Below are positions 7,997-19,015 of a stretch of DNA of 64,000 nt, piece after piece. The stretch spans positions 186,001 to 250,000 of the forward strand of contig NZ_CP004393.1 in the NCBI RefSeq assembly GCF_000819565.1, given 5' to 3'. A model generated the notes under the pieces. The model saw nothing but the letters and a program-made list of their open reading frames with translations. It was not told the DNA's origin and made no database searches. The stretch is from Celeribacter indicus. GTDB lineage: Bacteria; Pseudomonadota; Alphaproteobacteria; Rhodobacterales; Rhodobacteraceae. Positions within the stretch are counted from its first letter, which is position 1. Each line of letters starts with the position of its first letter. The position numbers and the translations under genes are program-made.

Positions 7997-8646
7997 TCTT
8001 CTGCGCCGGGCGCGGCACCCGAATGGGAGAGCTGACGCGCGATCTGCCGAAACCCATGATCGAGGTCGCCGGGCGCCCGCTCGTCGATCACGCTATCGCG
8101 CAGCTCGCCGGCGTCGGACGCCTCGTCGCCAATCTCCACTACTTCCCCGAGAAGCTCGCAACACATCTCGCCTCCGCGGGCGTGGAAACCGTGTTCGAGC
8201 CGGAGCTTCTCGAGACCGGCGGCGGCCTGAAGAACGCGCTCGACAGGTTCACGGGGGAGGCGGTCTTCACGATGAATACCGATGCGGTGTGGAAAGGCCC
8301 CCGCGCCGCGGAGGTGCTTGCCGCCGCCTGGGATCCGACCCGAATGGACGCGCTCCTGCTCACCGTGCCGCACGCGCACGCGCATGGCCACGCGGGGCCG
8401 GGCGACTTCGACATCGGTCCGGAGGGGCATCTGGTCCGCGGTCGCGAGACCATCTATACCGGCCTCCAGATCCTCAGGACCTCGACGCTCGACGACATCG
8501 CAGAGCGCTGTTTCTCGCTGAACACCGTCTGGGAGAGACTTTTGGAAACGAAGCGCATCTTCGGCGCGGTCTATCCGGGAGAGTGGTGCGATGTCGGCCA
8601 TCCCGAAGGGATCGCCGTCGCGGAACGCGTGCTGAAGGACGCCTGA
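7969..8646 (+). CDS. murU: N-acetylmuramate alpha-1-phosphate uridylyltransferase MurU
   Basis: A 225-residue nucleotidyltransferase. The N-terminal signature FCAGRGTRMGELTRDLPKPM binds the nucleotide and MNTDAVW supplies the metal-binding aspartate. It makes UDP-MurNAc from the AmgK product in peptidoglycan recycling. It overlaps amgK by 28 bases if the ATG after AAGGA is used; a second ATG at the amgK stop (ATGA) would shorten it by eight residues. Its stop overlaps the addB start by one base (TGATG), so the genes are translationally coupled. Confidence 0.85.
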   Translation: MRNHPDSAMIFCAGRGTRMGELTRDLPKPMIEVAGRPLVDHAIAQLAGVGRLVANLHYFPEKLATHLASAGVETVFEPELLETGGGLKNALDRFTGEAVFTMNTDAVWKGPRAAEVLAAAWDPTRMDALLLTVPHAHAHGHAGPGDFDIGPEGHLVRGRETIYTGLQILRTSTLDDIAERCFSLNTVWERLLETKRIFGAVYPGEWCDVGHPEGIAVAERVLKDA

Positions 8647-11624
8647 TGTTCGAGCCTGGTGACGCCCCTCATCTCTTCGGCCTGCCCTGCGGTGTGGATT
8701 ATCCGCGGGAGATCAAGCGCGGGCTGCTCGCGCGTCTCGCGCAGGCGGCACCCGAACAGCTCGCCCGCACGGAGATCTTCGTGAACACCTCACGGATGAA
8801 ACGCGATATCCTGGCCGCATTCGATGACGGGACGACGCGCCTGCTGCCTCGGGTAAGGCTTCTGTCCGACCTCGGCTCCGGCCACGAGTTCATGGACCTG
8901 CCCCTGCCCGCAAACGGTCTTCATCGCCGGCTCGAGCTCGCCCAGCTCGTCGCACGGTTCCTCGAAAGCGAACCGCAATTCGCCACGCGTGCTTCGGTCT
9001 ACGATCTTGCCGACAGCCTTGCACTCCTGCTGTCCGAGATGCAGGACGAGGGGGTCGCGCCGGAGACGATCCGCAACCTGAACGTGCCGAACGCCTCCGG
9101 CCACTGGGAAAAATCCCTTCGCTTCCTGTCGATCATCTTCAATTATTTCGATCCCTCTGCCGGGTTTGAACCCAGTGCGGAAGACCGTCTGCGCATGGTC
9201 GTCGACCGCCTGGAAACCCGATGGCGCAGCGCACCCCCGGATCATCCGATCCTCGTCGCCGGATCCACCGGGTCGCGCGGCACGACGGCGCGGTTCATGG
9301 ATCTCGTCGCCAGCCTGCCGATGGGCGCGGTGATCCTGCCCGGCGTGGATTTCGACATGCCCACTGACGCATGGCGCCAGATCGCCGGGGATGGCACGGC
9401 AGACCGCCCCGCCATCGAACATCCGCAGGAAAGGACGGTGCGGATCGTCCGCCGTCTCGGCCTGGAACGCGGCGAGCTGCGAAACTGGTCGGGGGCTGTC
9501 GCGCCCGATGCGACCCGAAACCGGCTCGTCTCCCTCGCCCTGCGTCCCGCTCCGGTCACGCACCAGTGGATGAAGGAGGGGCCGGAGTTCGAAGGCGTGG
9601 CGGCGGCAACGGCGGCCGTCACCCTCCTCGAAGCGCCGGATCTGCGGCTCGAAAGCAATGCGGTCGCACTGATCCTGCGCAAGGCGGCGGAGGACGGCAG
9701 GCGCGCGGCCCTTGTGACGCCCGACCGCGATCTGGCGCGGCGGGTGACCGCGCTGCTCGACCGCTGGGGGATCGAACCGGACGACAGCGCCGGCATCCCG
9801 CTCAACCAGACCCCGCCGGGCCGTCTGCTGCGGCATGTCGTCGGCTTCATCGGCCGTGCGGTTTCTGCCGAAGATCTTCTCGTGCTGCTCAAGCATCCGC
9901 TGAGCGCGCGGGGGACGGCGGGGCAGGAGGGACGTGGCTTCCACCTTCTCTGGACCCGCGAACTCGAGGTGCACCTGCGTCGCAAGGGACCGGCCTTTCC
10001 CGCGCGCGACGACCTGCGGCAATGGGCGGAAACATCCGGGCGCGGCAAGGACGACGCGGTGGATCGCGGGATCTGGGCCGACTGGGTCGCCACGATCCTC
10101 GAAACGCTGGCCACCGGGCAGGAAACGGAGATCGCAGCACATGTGAGACAGCTTTCCGCCGTCGCCGGCCGGATTGTGAAGGGACCGCACGGCGAAGACG
10201 ACCGCGAGCTCTGGGCACAGGGAGCCGGACGCGAAGCGCGCCGCATCCTCACCGATCTCGAACGCGCCTCCGGTCACGGAGGCCGGCTGACGACACAGGA
10301 ATTCGCCGATCTCTTCCGGGCCGTGCTCGGTCGCGGTCTCGCGCGCGATCCCGAACCCAAACATCCCGGCGTGATGATCTGGGGCACGCTCGAGGCGCGG
10401 GCGCTGAACGCGGATCTCGTGATCGTGAGCGGGCTCAACGAAGGTGTCTGGCCGCAGGCCGCGGGCCAGGATCCATGGTTCAGCCGGGACATGCGACGGC
10501 AGGCCGGCCTGGTGTCGCCGGAGCAGGGGATCGGGCTCTCCGCCCACGATTTCCAGCAGGCAATCGGCGCACGCGAGGTGATCCTGACCCGCGCCAAACG
10601 GGATGCGGAGGCGGAAACCGTGGCCTCGCGCTGGCTCATCCGCCTGACGAACCTGATGGCCGGAATGTCAGAGGAGGGACGCCTGTCGCTGGCGGGGATG
10701 CGCGAGCGTGGCGCGCTCTGGCTGAGGCGCGCCGAAACGCTCGACATGCCGGAAACCCCCGTCGCACCCGCGCGGCGCCCGAGCCCCCGCCCCCCGGTCG
10801 CGGCCCGTCCGCGCCAGCTTTCCGTCACCCGGATCGAGACGCTGATCCGGGATCCCTACGCAATCTACGCGAGCCGCATCCTGCGCCTCGACAAACTCGA
10901 CGCGCTGAGCCGCGATCCGGATGTACGTGAGCGCGGCACGGCGCTCCATGCCATCATGGAGGCCTATCTGACGACCCTGCGGGAAGAAACCTTCGAGGAG
11001 GGGCTCGCCCGCCTTCTTGCCACAGCCGAGCATGTGCTCGAGAAGGAAGTCGCCTGGCCCGCCGCCCGCCGTGTCTGGCTCGGGCGGATCCGGCGGATCG
11101 CGGGAGAACTGGTGCGCCGTGAGCGGGCAAGGCTCGAGACCGGGACACCCGAGAAACTGGAAGTTTCGGGCGCGATGCATTTTCCCGAGGTCGATTTCTC
11201 CCTCACCGGCAAGGCGGACCGGATCGACCGGAAGTCGGACGGAACCTTCGCGATCTACGATTACAAATCCGGTTCGCCGCCCAGCGAACAGCAGACGCGG
11301 GTGTTCGCCGTCCAGCTCCTGCTCGAAGCCGCAATGCTCGAGGCGGGGCGGTTCGAGGCGCTGCCCGAGGGGCGCGTGTCGGAAGTCTGTTATCTCGGCC
11401 TCGACACGCGTCTCAAGGAAACCGCGATCCCGCTCGAAACGGAGGATATCCGCCGGGTCACCGAGCAGTTGCGGGAGCTTGTGGGGAACTACGACGATCC
11501 GGCGCGGGGCTACAGTTCGCGCCGGATGATGGCAAGGGTGAACTATCCCGGCGATTTCGATCATCTGGCACGCTATGGCGAATGGTCGGAAGCGGACGAT
11601 CCGGTGCCGGAGGATCTCGAATGA
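8646..11624 (+). CDS. addB: Double-strand break repair protein AddB
   Basis: A 992-residue AddB subunit of the AddAB helicase-nuclease, the alphaproteobacterial counterpart of RecBCD. It resects double-strand breaks and loads RecA. The N-terminus is a degenerate UvrD-like helicase region. The C-terminus carries a PD-(D/E)XK nuclease domain (GKADRIDR to YDYKSG, about residues 855-876). Length and order (directly before addA with an ATGA overlap) are as expected for the family. Confidence 0.95.
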   Translation: MFEPGDAPHLFGLPCGVDYPREIKRGLLARLAQAAPEQLARTEIFVNTSRMKRDILAAFDDGTTRLLPRVRLLSDLGSGHEFMDLPLPANGLHRRLELAQLVARFLESEPQFATRASVYDLADSLALLLSEMQDEGVAPETIRNLNVPNASGHWEKSLRFLSIIFNYFDPSAGFEPSAEDRLRMVVDRLETRWRSAPPDHPILVAGSTGSRGTTARFMDLVASLPMGAVILPGVDFDMPTDAWRQIAGDGTADRPAIEHPQERTVRIVRRLGLERGELRNWSGAVAPDATRNRLVSLALRPAPVTHQWMKEGPEFEGVAAATAAVTLLEAPDLRLESNAVALILRKAAEDGRRAALVTPDRDLARRVTALLDRWGIEPDDSAGIPLNQTPPGRLLRHVVGFIGRAVSAEDLLVLLKHPLSARGTAGQEGRGFHLLWTRELEVHLRRKGPAFPARDDLRQWAETSGRGKDDAVDRGIWADWVATILETLATGQETEIAAHVRQLSAVAGRIVKGPHGEDDRELWAQGAGREARRILTDLERASGHGGRLTTQEFADLFRAVLGRGLARDPEPKHPGVMIWGTLEARALNADLVIVSGLNEGVWPQAAGQDPWFSRDMRRQAGLVSPEQGIGLSAHDFQQAIGAREVILTRAKRDAEAETVASRWLIRLTNLMAGMSEEGRLSLAGMRERGALWLRRAETLDMPETPVAPARRPSPRPPVAARPRQLSVTRIETLIRDPYAIYASRILRLDKLDALSRDPDVRERGTALHAIMEAYLTTLREETFEEGLARLLATAEHVLEKEVAWPAARRVWLGRIRRIAGELVRRERARLETGTPEKLEVSGAMHFPEVDFSLTGKADRIDRKSDGTFAIYDYKSGSPPSEQQTRVFAVQLLLEAAMLEAGRFEALPEGRVSEVCYLGLDTRLKETAIPLETEDIRRVTEQLRELVGNYDDPARGYSSRRMMARVNYPGDFDHLARYGEWSEADDPVPEDLE

Positions 11625-14600
11625 CGATGGACGACGCGACCAGGCGGCAATTCATGGCCGCGCGGCCCGACATGTCGACATGGCTCTCGGCCAACGCGGG
11701 ATCGGGCAAGACAAAGGTTCTGACAGACCGCGTGGCGCGGCTTCTGCTCGACGGCACGCACCCGCAGCACATCCTCTGCCTCACCTACACGAAAGCGGCA
11801 GCGGCGGAGATGCAGAACCGGCTTTTCGCGCGGCTCGGTGCATGGGCCATGCTGCCCGATGCCGATTTGCGGGCGGAACTCACCGCGCTCGCCCCCGACA
11901 AGACACTCGAACCGGAGACCTTGCGACATGCCCGCACGCTCTTCGCCCGTGCCATCGAGACACCCGGCGGGCTGAAGATCCAGACGATCCATTCGTTTTG
12001 CAGCGCCCTCCTGCGCCGCTTTCCGCTCGAGGCCGGCGTGTCGCCGCAATTCACCGAGCTCGACGAACGCCAGTCCCGCCGCATGATCTCCGACATTGTG
12101 GAGGAGCTGGCCCTCGGCCCGCAGCGCGAGGTGATCGACGCCGCGGCGCTTTATGTCAACGACCTCGATCTGACCGCGCTTGCCCTGTCGATTGTCGCCA
12201 GGCGCGACAGCTTCCTGCCGGCGAAGACGCCGGCGGAAATCTGGAACTGGTTCGATCTGCCCGAAGGCTATGACGAGGCGGGGCTGCTCTACGAGGTGTT
12301 TCTCGGCGGAGAGCGGGAGATGTTTTCAACCGTCGCCACGCTTCTCGACACCTCCGGCGCGACGGACCGGAAACTCGCCGCGCAGTTGCGCAACTGGGCC
12401 GGTTCCGCGCCCGATCTGGCGCTGGTCGCCGCCTGCTGCGAAACACTCCTGTTCAAGGAGGACTCGAAAACCGCGCCCCATGGCTCGAAATTCGGCGCGC
12501 GGCATGGCGGCGTGCCTGCCAAGGCCCTGCGAGAGGCGCATCCGGAGGTTTTGCGCCCGCTCGAGGAGTTCATGGCGCGGATCGAGGCGGTCCGGCCCCG
12601 CCTCTTCGATCTTCACGATGCGCAGCGCACGCACGCGCTCCACCGCCTCGCGCAGGCGATCCTCCCGCCCTATCTCGAGCGCAAGGCGCGGCTCGGGCTG
12701 CTCGACTTCGACGACATGATCCGCCGCGCCCGCGACCTCCTCTCGATCTCGAACGTGTCGGATTGGGTGCTCTACCGGCTTGACGGCGGCATCGACCATA
12801 TTCTCGTCGACGAAGCGCAGGACACAAGCCCGGACCAGTGGCGTGTCGTACAGCTTCTCGCCGGTGAGTTCACCGCGGGGGAGGGCGCCCGGCCCGGCGT
12901 CACGCGCACGATCTTCGTCGTCGGCGACCACAAGCAGTCGATCTATTCCTTCCAGGGCGCGGCACCCGAGGCCTTCGACGAGATGAAGGCGCATTTCGGC
13001 GCACGGCTCGAGGCGGTCGGTCAGCCCTTGCAGGACCTGTCGCTCCGGCATTCCTTCCGCTCCTCCCGCGCCATTCTCCAGGCGACGGATGCGGTCTTTG
13101 CGGAAAGCGCCGGTGTCGGCGTCGGCGGCGCCACCGAGCATATCGCCTTTTTCGACGACATTCCGGGTCGCGTCGATCTGTGGTCCCTGATCGAGCCGGA
13201 GCCGACGGAGAAGGACCCTGAGGACTGGCAGAATCCGGTCGACATCGTCACCCCCGAACATCACTCCGCACGTCTCGCGAAAAGCGTCGCGGATTTCGTC
13301 GCGGACCTTCTGCAAAACGGTGCGATTCCGGATCGGGACGGCACCGGCCGGCCGATAGAGCCCGGCGACATCATGATCCTCGTGCGCAGCCGGTCGGAGC
13401 TTTTCGGGCGGATCCTGCGCAGTCTCAAGAGCCATCCGGCCCGGATTCCCGTAGCCGGCGCGGACCGCCTGACGCTGGGCGACGAGCTCGCCGTTAAGGA
13501 CATTCGCGCGCTGCTCGCCTTCCTCTCGCTTCAGGACGACGACCTGGCGCTTGCCGAGGTTCTCCGCTCCCCGCTGTTCAACTGGTCGGAGCGCGATCTC
13601 TACCGCCTCGCCCATGGCCGCACGACGATCACACTCTGGCGCGCCCTCTACGAGCGACGTGCCGAATGGCCGGAGACCTATGCGGTGCTCGACGATCTCC
13701 GGCAGGTCTCCGATTTTCTGCGGCCCTACGACCTGATCGAGCGCATGCTCATCCGCCATGACGGCCGGCGCAAGCTCCTCGCCAGGCTCGGCAATGAGGC
13801 GGAGGACGGCATCGACGCGCTGCTGTATCAGGCGCGCAGCTACGAGACCACGGAAACGCCAAGCCTCACCGGCTTCATCGCCTGGCTCGAGGCGCAGGAG
13901 GTGCAGCTCAAGCGGGTTCTGGACGAGAACTCGAACCTCGTGCGGGTGATGACTGCGCACGGCTCGAAGGGACTCGAGGCACCGATCGTCATCCTTCCCG
14001 ATACGCTGAAATCCCTGCGCGAGACGCGCGAGCAATTCGTCGAGATGGACGCCGGACGCCTCGTTTGGAAAGGGCAGAAGGAACAGCGTTCCGACCGGCT
14101 GAAACAGAGCCTGAGCCGGATCAGGGAGGCCGATCTCGAAGAAGACCGGCGGCTTCTCTACGTCGCGATGACGCGGGCGGAGAAATGGCTCGTGGTCTGC
14201 GGCGCGGGTGAGGACAAGCGGGAGCCGGATAGCTGGTACAATCTCGTGCGGCGCGGGCTTGAAACCCTTCCGGCCGAGCGCACCGATTTCGGAGGGACGG
14301 AGGGTCTCCGGTTTTCCTATGGCGACTGGCCGGACCCGAGGCCCGTCGCCGCCACCGCGGCCGCCCGTCCCGAAACGCTTCCGGACTGGGCGCGCCGTCC
14401 CGCTCCCTTGCCGCCGGTGGCGGAGCTTCCGCTCACGCCCTCCGATCTCGGCGGCGCAAAGGCGCTGCCAGGGGAGGAGGGGCTGCTTGACAAGGACAGC
14501 GCCATGCGGCGCGGCCGACAGCTTCACCGGCTGATCGAACTGCTTCCCGGTGTACCGCCGGAGAAGATGGAGGAGGTCGCCCGCTTCGTCCTCGACACCG

Positions 14601-15007
14601 GCGAGGATGGCGTTCTCGAGGAGGAGCTTCCCGCCCTTCTCGACGAGGCGCAGCGGGTGATTTCCGGCCACTATCCCTGGGAGGTCTTCGGTTCGAAATC
14701 GCTGGCCGAGGTGCCTTTCAGCGGACGGCTCGGGGGTCGCATCATTCACGGGATCATCGACCGACTGATCGTGACACCCGATTGCGTGCAGATCGTCGAT
14801 TACAAGTCCAACACGGTGATCCCGGAAAGGGTCGAGGACATCCCGGAGGGGCTCCTGCGTCAGCTCGGGGCCTATGCGGCAGCGGTCGCGGAGATCTATC
14901 CCGGCCGCCGGATCGAGACCGCGATCCTCTGGACCAGAACGGCGACGCTCTGTCCCGTGCCTTCCGATATCGTGAGGGCCGCCTTGCAATCCACCGCCAC
15001 ATCTTGA
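11621..15007 (+). CDS. addA: Double-strand break repair helicase AddA
   Basis: An 1128-residue UvrD/RecB-type helicase-nuclease. Walker A (ANAGSGKT) is near residues 24-31, Walker B/DEAQ ([13 protein letters not shown]) near 395, helicase motifs [14 protein letters not shown] and [12 protein letters not shown] follow, and a C-terminal RecB-family nuclease motif ([13 protein letters not shown]) is near 1040-1060. It forms the AddAB heterodimer with the upstream product, and the start overlaps the addB stop (ATGA). A weak promoter-like element for trxA overlaps its 3' end. Confidence 0.96.
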   Translation: MTMDDATRRQFMAARPDMSTWLSANAGSGKTKVLTDRVARLLLDGTHPQHILCLTYTKAAAAEMQNRLFARLGAWAMLPDADLRAELTALAPDKTLEPETLRHARTLFARAIETPGGLKIQTIHSFCSALLRRFPLEAGVSPQFTELDERQSRRMISDIVEELALGPQREVIDAAALYVNDLDLTALALSIVARRDSFLPAKTPAEIWNWFDLPEGYDEAGLLYEVFLGGEREMFSTVATLLDTSGATDRKLAAQLRNWAGSAPDLALVAACCETLLFKEDSKTAPHGSKFGARHGGVPAKALREAHPEVLRPLEEFMARIEAVRPRLFDLHDAQRTHALHRLAQAILPPYLERKARLGLLDFDDMIRRARDLLSISNVSDWVLYRLDGGIDHILVDEAQDTSPDQWRVVQLLAGEFTAGEGARPGVTRTIFVVGDHKQSIYSFQGAAPEAFDEMKAHFGARLEAVGQPLQDLSLRHSFRSSRAILQATDAVFAESAGVGVGGATEHIAFFDDIPGRVDLWSLIEPEPTEKDPEDWQNPVDIVTPEHHSARLAKSVADFVADLLQNGAIPDRDGTGRPIEPGDIMILVRSRSELFGRILRSLKSHPARIPVAGADRLTLGDELAVKDIRALLAFLSLQDDDLALAEVLRSPLFNWSERDLYRLAHGRTTITLWRALYERRAEWPETYAVLDDLRQVSDFLRPYDLIERMLIRHDGRRKLLARLGNEAEDGIDALLYQARSYETTETPSLTGFIAWLEAQEVQLKRVLDENSNLVRVMTAHGSKGLEAPIVILPDTLKSLRETREQFVEMDAGRLVWKGQKEQRSDRLKQSLSRIREADLEEDRRLLYVAMTRAEKWLVVCGAGEDKREPDSWYNLVRRGLETLPAERTDFGGTEGLRFSYGDWPDPRPVAATAAARPETLPDWARRPAPLPPVAELPLTPSDLGGAKALPGEEGLLDKDSAMRRGRQLHRLIELLPGVPPEKMEEVARFVLDTGEDGVLEEELPALLDEAQRVISGHYPWEVFGSKSLAEVPFSGRLGGRIIHGIIDRLIVTPDCVQIVDYKSNTVIPERVEDIPEGLLRQLGAYAAAVAEIYPGRRIETAILWTRTATLCPVPSDIVRAALQSTATS

Positions 15008-15032
15008 CCCTCGGACGGTCACGCCATAGGTT
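15004..15032 (+). promoter_or_regulatory. Possible sigma-70 promoter of trxA
   Basis: TTGACC, a 17-base spacer and TAGGTT, overlapping the addA stop codon. The -10 is poor (three of six consensus bases), so this is a tentative call; trxA could also be expressed by readthrough from addA. Confidence 0.35.
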
Positions 15033-15063
15033 TTCCCCCAAGTTCAGACATCAGGAGAACCCC

Positions 15064-15384
15064 ATGGCTACCGTGAAAGTGTCCGACGATACATTCGCCG
15101 ACGAAGTGCTCAACTCCGACATCCCCGTGGTCGTCGATTTCTGGGCCGAATGGTGCGGCCCGTGCAAGCAGATCGGCCCATCGCTCGAGGAGCTGGCGGA
15201 CGAATACGACGGCAAGGTCAAGATCGTGAAGGTGAACGTGGACGAAAACCCCAATTCGCCTGCTCAATTCGGAGTGCGGTCCATTCCCGCGCTCTTCATG
15301 TTCAAGGGCGGCGAAGTCGTCTCCAACAAGATCGGCGCAGCGCCCAAGGCGGCGCTTGCGAACTGGATCGCCGAAGAAGCGTAA
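15064..15384 (+). CDS. trxA: Thioredoxin
   Basis: A 106-residue cytoplasmic thioredoxin, full length for the family, with the redox motif WCGPC (C31, C34) and the cis-proline loop SIPALFMF. It reduces protein disulfides and supports ribonucleotide reductase and methionine sulfoxide reductase. AGGAGA precedes the ATG. It closes the amgK-murU-addB-addA-trxA cluster and is followed at once by a strong terminator. Confidence 0.97.
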   Translation: MATVKVSDDTFADEVLNSDIPVVVDFWAEWCGPCKQIGPSLEELADEYDGKVKIVKVNVDENPNSPAQFGVRSIPALFMFKGGEVVSNKIGAAPKAALANWIAEEA

Positions 15385-15406
15385 GATCGTCAAAACCCAA
15401 TGAATT

Positions 15407-15431
15407 CGGGCGCCCTCGGGCGCCCTTTTTC
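15407..15431 (+). terminator. Rho-independent terminator after trxA
   Basis: CGGGCGCCCTCGGGCGCCC followed by TTTTT. Two copies of the self-complementary GGGCGCCC form the stem, followed by a five-T run. Confidence 0.85.
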
Positions 15432-15492
15432 GTGAGCGAACTTGCAGCCCCAGAGGCCGTGCCTCATATAGAGGCGAACGAAAGGAATGTTC

Positions 15493-16050
15493 ATGGCGAA
15501 AGAAGAATTCCCCGGCTGGCATGGCACCACGATCATCGGCGTGCGACGCGGCGGCGAGGTCGTGGTCGCGGGCGACGGACAGGTGAGTCTCGGCCAGACC
15601 GTGATCAAGGGCACCGCGCGAAAGGTGCGGCGGCTGTCGCCGGGCGGGCACGACGTGGTCTGCGGTTTCGCGGGCTCGACGGCGGACGCCTTCACGCTTC
15701 TCGAACGGCTCGAGGCAAAGCTGGAGGCGACGCCCGGCCAGCTTGCCCGCGCCTGTGTCGAGCTGGCAAAGGACTGGCGCACCGACAAGTATCTTTCGAA
15801 GCTCGAGGCCATGCTGATCGTCACCGATGGCGACACGCTTCTCGTCGTGACGGGGGCGGGCGACGTGCTCGAACCCGAGCATGATATCGCGGCGATCGGA
15901 TCGGGCGGAAATTTCGCCCTCGCCGCCGCGCGGGGCCTCATGGAAACGGAACACGACGCGGAAACCGTCGCGCGCAAGGCGATGGCCATCGCCTCCGACA
16001 TTTGCGTCTATACCAACGGCAACCTGACGGTCGAGAAGATTTCCAAATGA
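15493..16050 (+). CDS. hslV: ATP-dependent protease subunit HslV
   Basis: A 185-residue peptidase subunit of the HslUV (ClpQY) protease. After a short propeptide ([11 protein letters not shown]) the mature chain begins with the catalytic threonine of [10 protein letters not shown], and [14 protein letters not shown] is the conserved C-terminal region. The start at the second ATG gives AAGGA seven bases upstream; the ATG two codons earlier sits too close to that site. The hslU start overlaps its stop (ATGA). Confidence 0.95.
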   Translation: MAKEEFPGWHGTTIIGVRRGGEVVVAGDGQVSLGQTVIKGTARKVRRLSPGGHDVVCGFAGSTADAFTLLERLEAKLEATPGQLARACVELAKDWRTDKYLSKLEAMLIVTDGDTLLVVTGAGDVLEPEHDIAAIGSGGNFALAAARGLMETEHDAETVARKAMAIASDICVYTNGNLTVEKISK

Positions 16051-17351
16051 CTGATCTCACTCCCCGCGAAATCGTGTCCGAACTGGACCGCTACATCATC
16101 GGCCAGAAGGACGCCAAGCGCGCGGTCGCGGTCGCACTGCGCAACCGCTGGAGGCGCAAGCAGCTATCGGACGATCTCCGCGACGAGGTCTATCCGAAGA
16201 ACATCCTCATGATCGGCCCGACCGGCGTCGGCAAGACGGAGATCTCCCGCCGCCTCGCGAAACTCGCGCGGGCGCCCTTCGTGAAGGTCGAAGCGACGAA
16301 ATTCACCGAGGTCGGCTATGTCGGCCGCGACGTGGAACAAATCGTGCGCGATCTCGTGGACACGGCAATTTCGCAGACCCGCGACTACATGCGCGACGAG
16401 GTGAAGGCGCGCGCCCAGGGTGCCGCCGAGGAACGGGTGATCGAGGCCATCGCCGGCCGCGATGCGCGCGAGCAGACGCGCGAGATGTTCCGCAGAAAGC
16501 TCCGCGCGGGCGAACTCGACGGCACGGTGATCGAACTCGAGATCCAGGAAAGCGCCTCGCCGATGGGCATGTTCGAGGTGCCGGGGCAGCCGCAGATGGG
16601 CGGGATGATGAATCTCGGCGATATCTTCGGCAAGGCGTTCGGCGGCCGGACGGTCAAGAAGAAGATGACGGTCGCGGAAAGCTATGACGTCCTGATCGGC
16701 GAGGAGGCCGACAAGCTGCTCGACGACGAAACGGTGAACCGCACCGCGCTCACCGCGGTGCAAGAAAACGGCATCGTGTTCATCGACGAGATCGACAAGG
16801 TCTGCGCACGGCAGGAGGCCCGCGGCGGCGACGTCTCCCGCGAAGGCGTGCAGCGCGACCTGCTGCCGCTGATCGAAGGCACCACCGTCTCGACGAAATA
16901 CGGGCCGGTGAAAACCGACCACATCCTGTTCATCGCCTCGGGCGCCTTCCATATCGCGAAGCCGTCCGATCTTTTGCCGGAACTCCAGGGCCGCCTGCCG
17001 ATCCGTGTCGAACTGCGCGCGCTCGAAGAGGGCGACTTCGTCCGGATCCTGACGGAAACCGACAATGCGCTGACCCGGCAATATACCGCGCTGATGAAGA
17101 CGGAAGAGGTCGAGGTGGATTTCACCGAGGACGGGATCGCCGCCATCGCGAAGCTCGCCGCCGACGTGAACACCTCCATCGAGAATATCGGCGCCCGCCG
17201 CCTCTACACGATCATGGAACGGGTGTTCGAGGAACTGTCCTTCGCCGCGCCCGACACACCCGGCGAAAAGATCACGGTGGATGCGGCCTATGTCCATGCC
17301 CATGTCGACGAGATGGCGAAAGCCACGGACGTCAGCCGCTACATGCTCTGA
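16047..17351 (+). CDS. hslU: ATP-dependent protease ATPase subunit HslU
   Basis: A 434-residue AAA+ unfoldase that feeds substrates to HslV. Walker A is GPTGVGKT (residues 57-64), Walker B is VFIDEIDK, and a variable I-domain lies between. Sensor motifs follow, and the C-terminal tail DVSRYML is the segment that inserts into HslV to activate it. Length is normal. A parS-like palindrome begins three bases after the stop codon. Confidence 0.97.
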   Translation: MTDLTPREIVSELDRYIIGQKDAKRAVAVALRNRWRRKQLSDDLRDEVYPKNILMIGPTGVGKTEISRRLAKLARAPFVKVEATKFTEVGYVGRDVEQIVRDLVDTAISQTRDYMRDEVKARAQGAAEERVIEAIAGRDAREQTREMFRRKLRAGELDGTVIELEIQESASPMGMFEVPGQPQMGGMMNLGDIFGKAFGGRTVKKKMTVAESYDVLIGEEADKLLDDETVNRTALTAVQENGIVFIDEIDKVCARQEARGGDVSREGVQRDLLPLIEGTTVSTKYGPVKTDHILFIASGAFHIAKPSDLLPELQGRLPIRVELRALEEGDFVRILTETDNALTRQYTALMKTEEVEVDFTEDGIAAIAKLAADVNTSIENIGARRLYTIMERVFEELSFAAPDTPGEKITVDAAYVHAHVDEMAKATDVSRYML

Positions 17352-17353
17352 AC

Positions 17354-17369
17354 GGTTTCACGTGAAACT
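17354..17369. other. parS-like site downstream of hslU
   Basis: GGTTTCACGTGAAACT contains the perfect 14-bp palindrome GTTTCACGTGAAAC, the core of the ParB-binding site parS; only the outermost bases differ from the canonical 16-mer. It is intergenic, between hslU and the convergent smr gene, about 6.5 kb from the presumed origin. Confidence 0.75.
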
Positions 17370-17375
17370 GCGCCG

Positions 17376-17981
17376 TCACTTCCGGCGGCGCAGATAGACG
17401 TAATACGCCCCTGCGCCACCGTGTTTCAGATGCGCCTCGGTCACCTGAAGCACGGCTTCGCGCAGGGGCGAGCTGTGCAGCCAATGCGGCACCTGGTGTT
17501 TCAGCACCCCTTTGCGCACGGGGATCGGGCCTTCGTCGTCGCGATGCTTGCCCTTGCCGGTGATCACGAGCACGAGCCGCCGGTCCATCGCCCAGGATTT
17601 CAGGATGAAGCCGGTGAGCGCGGGATGGGCCTGCGCCAGGGTCATGCCATGCAGGTCGATCCGCGCTTCGGGCGCGAGCTTGCCCTTGCGCATCTTGCCG
17701 AACTGCTTGCGGTCCATCCGGAGCGGCGCGGCCGAGAGGCGATCGGAGAGGGAAGGGACGAGATCATGAGCCTCTGAGCGTGTCGGAGAGGACTTGCCGA
17801 TCTCCAAGTCGAAACGCTCGACAGGCTGCCTGTTCGGTGCGCCCTTTTCCTCAGGGGGCGGCGCTTTGACGGCAAGAGGATCCATGCGCGTCGGGCGCAG
17901 CGGCCGCGCCGTCTGACGTACCCTGTCCCAGAGATCGCGATCCTCGTCGGAAAGCCCCTTCTTCCTCCCGCGGCGGCTCAT
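17376..17981 (-). CDS. Smr-domain protein
   Basis: A 201-residue protein with a disordered, charged N-terminal half and a C-terminal Smr (small MutS-related) domain at about residues 105-195. Motifs are RIDLHGMTLAQA, ITGKGKH and the terminal HGGAGAYYVYLRR. Smr domains nick nucleic acids or cleave collided mRNAs; the exact role of alphaproteobacterial single-domain Smr proteins is not established. It overlaps the preceding mltA stop (ATGA), so it is in an operon with mltA and the Tim44-like gene. Confidence 0.85.
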   Translation of the reverse strand: MSRRGRKKGLSDEDRDLWDRVRQTARPLRPTRMDPLAVKAPPPEEKGAPNRQPVERFDLEIGKSSPTRSEAHDLVPSLSDRLSAAPLRMDRKQFGKMRKGKLAPEARIDLHGMTLAQAHPALTGFILKSWAMDRRLVLVITGKGKHRDDEGPIPVRKGVLKHQVPHWLHSSPLREAVLQVTEAHLKHGGAGAYYVYLRRRK

Positions 17982-19015
17982 CCCTCCGCGCGCTCCACGA
18001 GCGCATAGGCAAGCTGGATGGGCAGGAAAACGAGCATCCGTCCGGGGTCGCGCACCTGTCCTGCCGCATCGCCCGCGGCATCCCCCGTGCCGTAGAAGAT
18101 ATCCGCCCTCTGCGCGCCCTTGATCGCGGAGCCGGTGTCCTGCGCGATCATCAGCCGGCGCATCGGTGCCTTGCCCTCCTTTTCGATCCAGACCGGGGCT
18201 CCGAGCGGGACGAAGGACGGATCGACCGCAATGGACCGCAGCGTGGTGATAGAGCGGTGCATGGCGCCGATCGGCCCCTTGTCGGAGGCGAGACGCGGCA
18301 ATTCGCGGAAGAAGACATAGGACTGGTTGACGTTCAGCAGCTCCAGACCGTCGCCGGGATTGCGGCGCACCCAGTTGCGGATGACCTTTGCGGAGACCTG
18401 ATGCGCGTCATAGATCCCACGCCGGATCAGCTCCTGCCCGATGGAGCGGTATTCGTAGCCGTTATGGCCGGCATAGCCGATGCGGATGGTCGAGCCATCC
18501 GCAAGCCGGATGCGGCCGGAGCCCTGCACCTGGAGAAAGAACAGATCCACCGGATCGTCCACCCAGGCGATCTCGAGATCGCGCCCGTCGAGCGCGCCTT
18601 CGGTGATATCCCTGCGTGTAAGATAGGGCGTGCCGGAGACGATGTCGGACGGCAGGCGGTAGACCGGATAGCGGAAACGTTCGTCCCGTTGCCGCGCGCC
18701 CGCAATCTCCGGCTCGAAATAGCCGGTGAAGAGCATCGGCGCCCCGTCCTCGATCAGGACCGGACGAAAGAAGAGCTCGAAGAAGGCACGTGCATCCGGG
18801 ACCTGCTGCGCCAGCGCGCAAAGTTGCGGCCATTCGCGCCCCTTGATGAGATCGCAGGTCTGGGAAAAGACCGAAAGAGCCGCGGCATGATCGTCCGCGG
18901 CCCATCCGGCCAGATCGGAAAAGGCAAGAACCTTCACGGTGGCGTCCTCAGAGGCAGCCTGCGCACCGGAGGCGAGACAGCCCGCCAGCAAGGCGACAGC
19001 GAGCCGCGCGCGCAT
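17978..19015 (-). CDS. mltA: Membrane-bound lytic murein transglycosylase A
   Basis: A 345-residue lipoprotein with a short hydrophobic leader and lipobox LLAGC. The MltA barrel contains TGYFEPEIAG, and a C-terminal 3D domain follows (IAQDTGSAIKGAQRADIFYG), whose aspartate is catalytic in the family. It cleaves peptidoglycan glycan strands to 1,6-anhydromuropeptides at the outer membrane. ATG 19015 overlaps the upstream stop (TGATG); a GTG one codon earlier is possible. It lies between Tim44-like and smr genes, an order common in this family. Confidence 0.92.
   Translation of the reverse strand: MRARLAVALLAGCLASGAQAASEDATVKVLAFSDLAGWAADDHAAALSVFSQTCDLIKGREWPQLCALAQQVPDARAFFELFFRPVLIEDGAPMLFTGYFEPEIAGARQRDERFRYPVYRLPSDIVSGTPYLTRRDITEGALDGRDLEIAWVDDPVDLFFLQVQGSGRIRLADGSTIRIGYAGHNGYEYRSIGQELIRRGIYDAHQVSAKVIRNWVRRNPGDGLELLNVNQSYVFFRELPRLASDKGPIGAMHRSITTLRSIAVDPSFVPLGAPVWIEKEGKAPMRRLMIAQDTGSAIKGAQRADIFYGTGDAAGDAAGQVRDPGRMLVFLPIQLAYALVERAEG

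Noticed and set aside
17369..17395. A GC hairpin (CTGCGCC / GGCGCAG) just after hslU as a terminator.
   Set aside because: It overlaps the smr stop codon, has a poorly paired centre and lacks a T-run on either strand.
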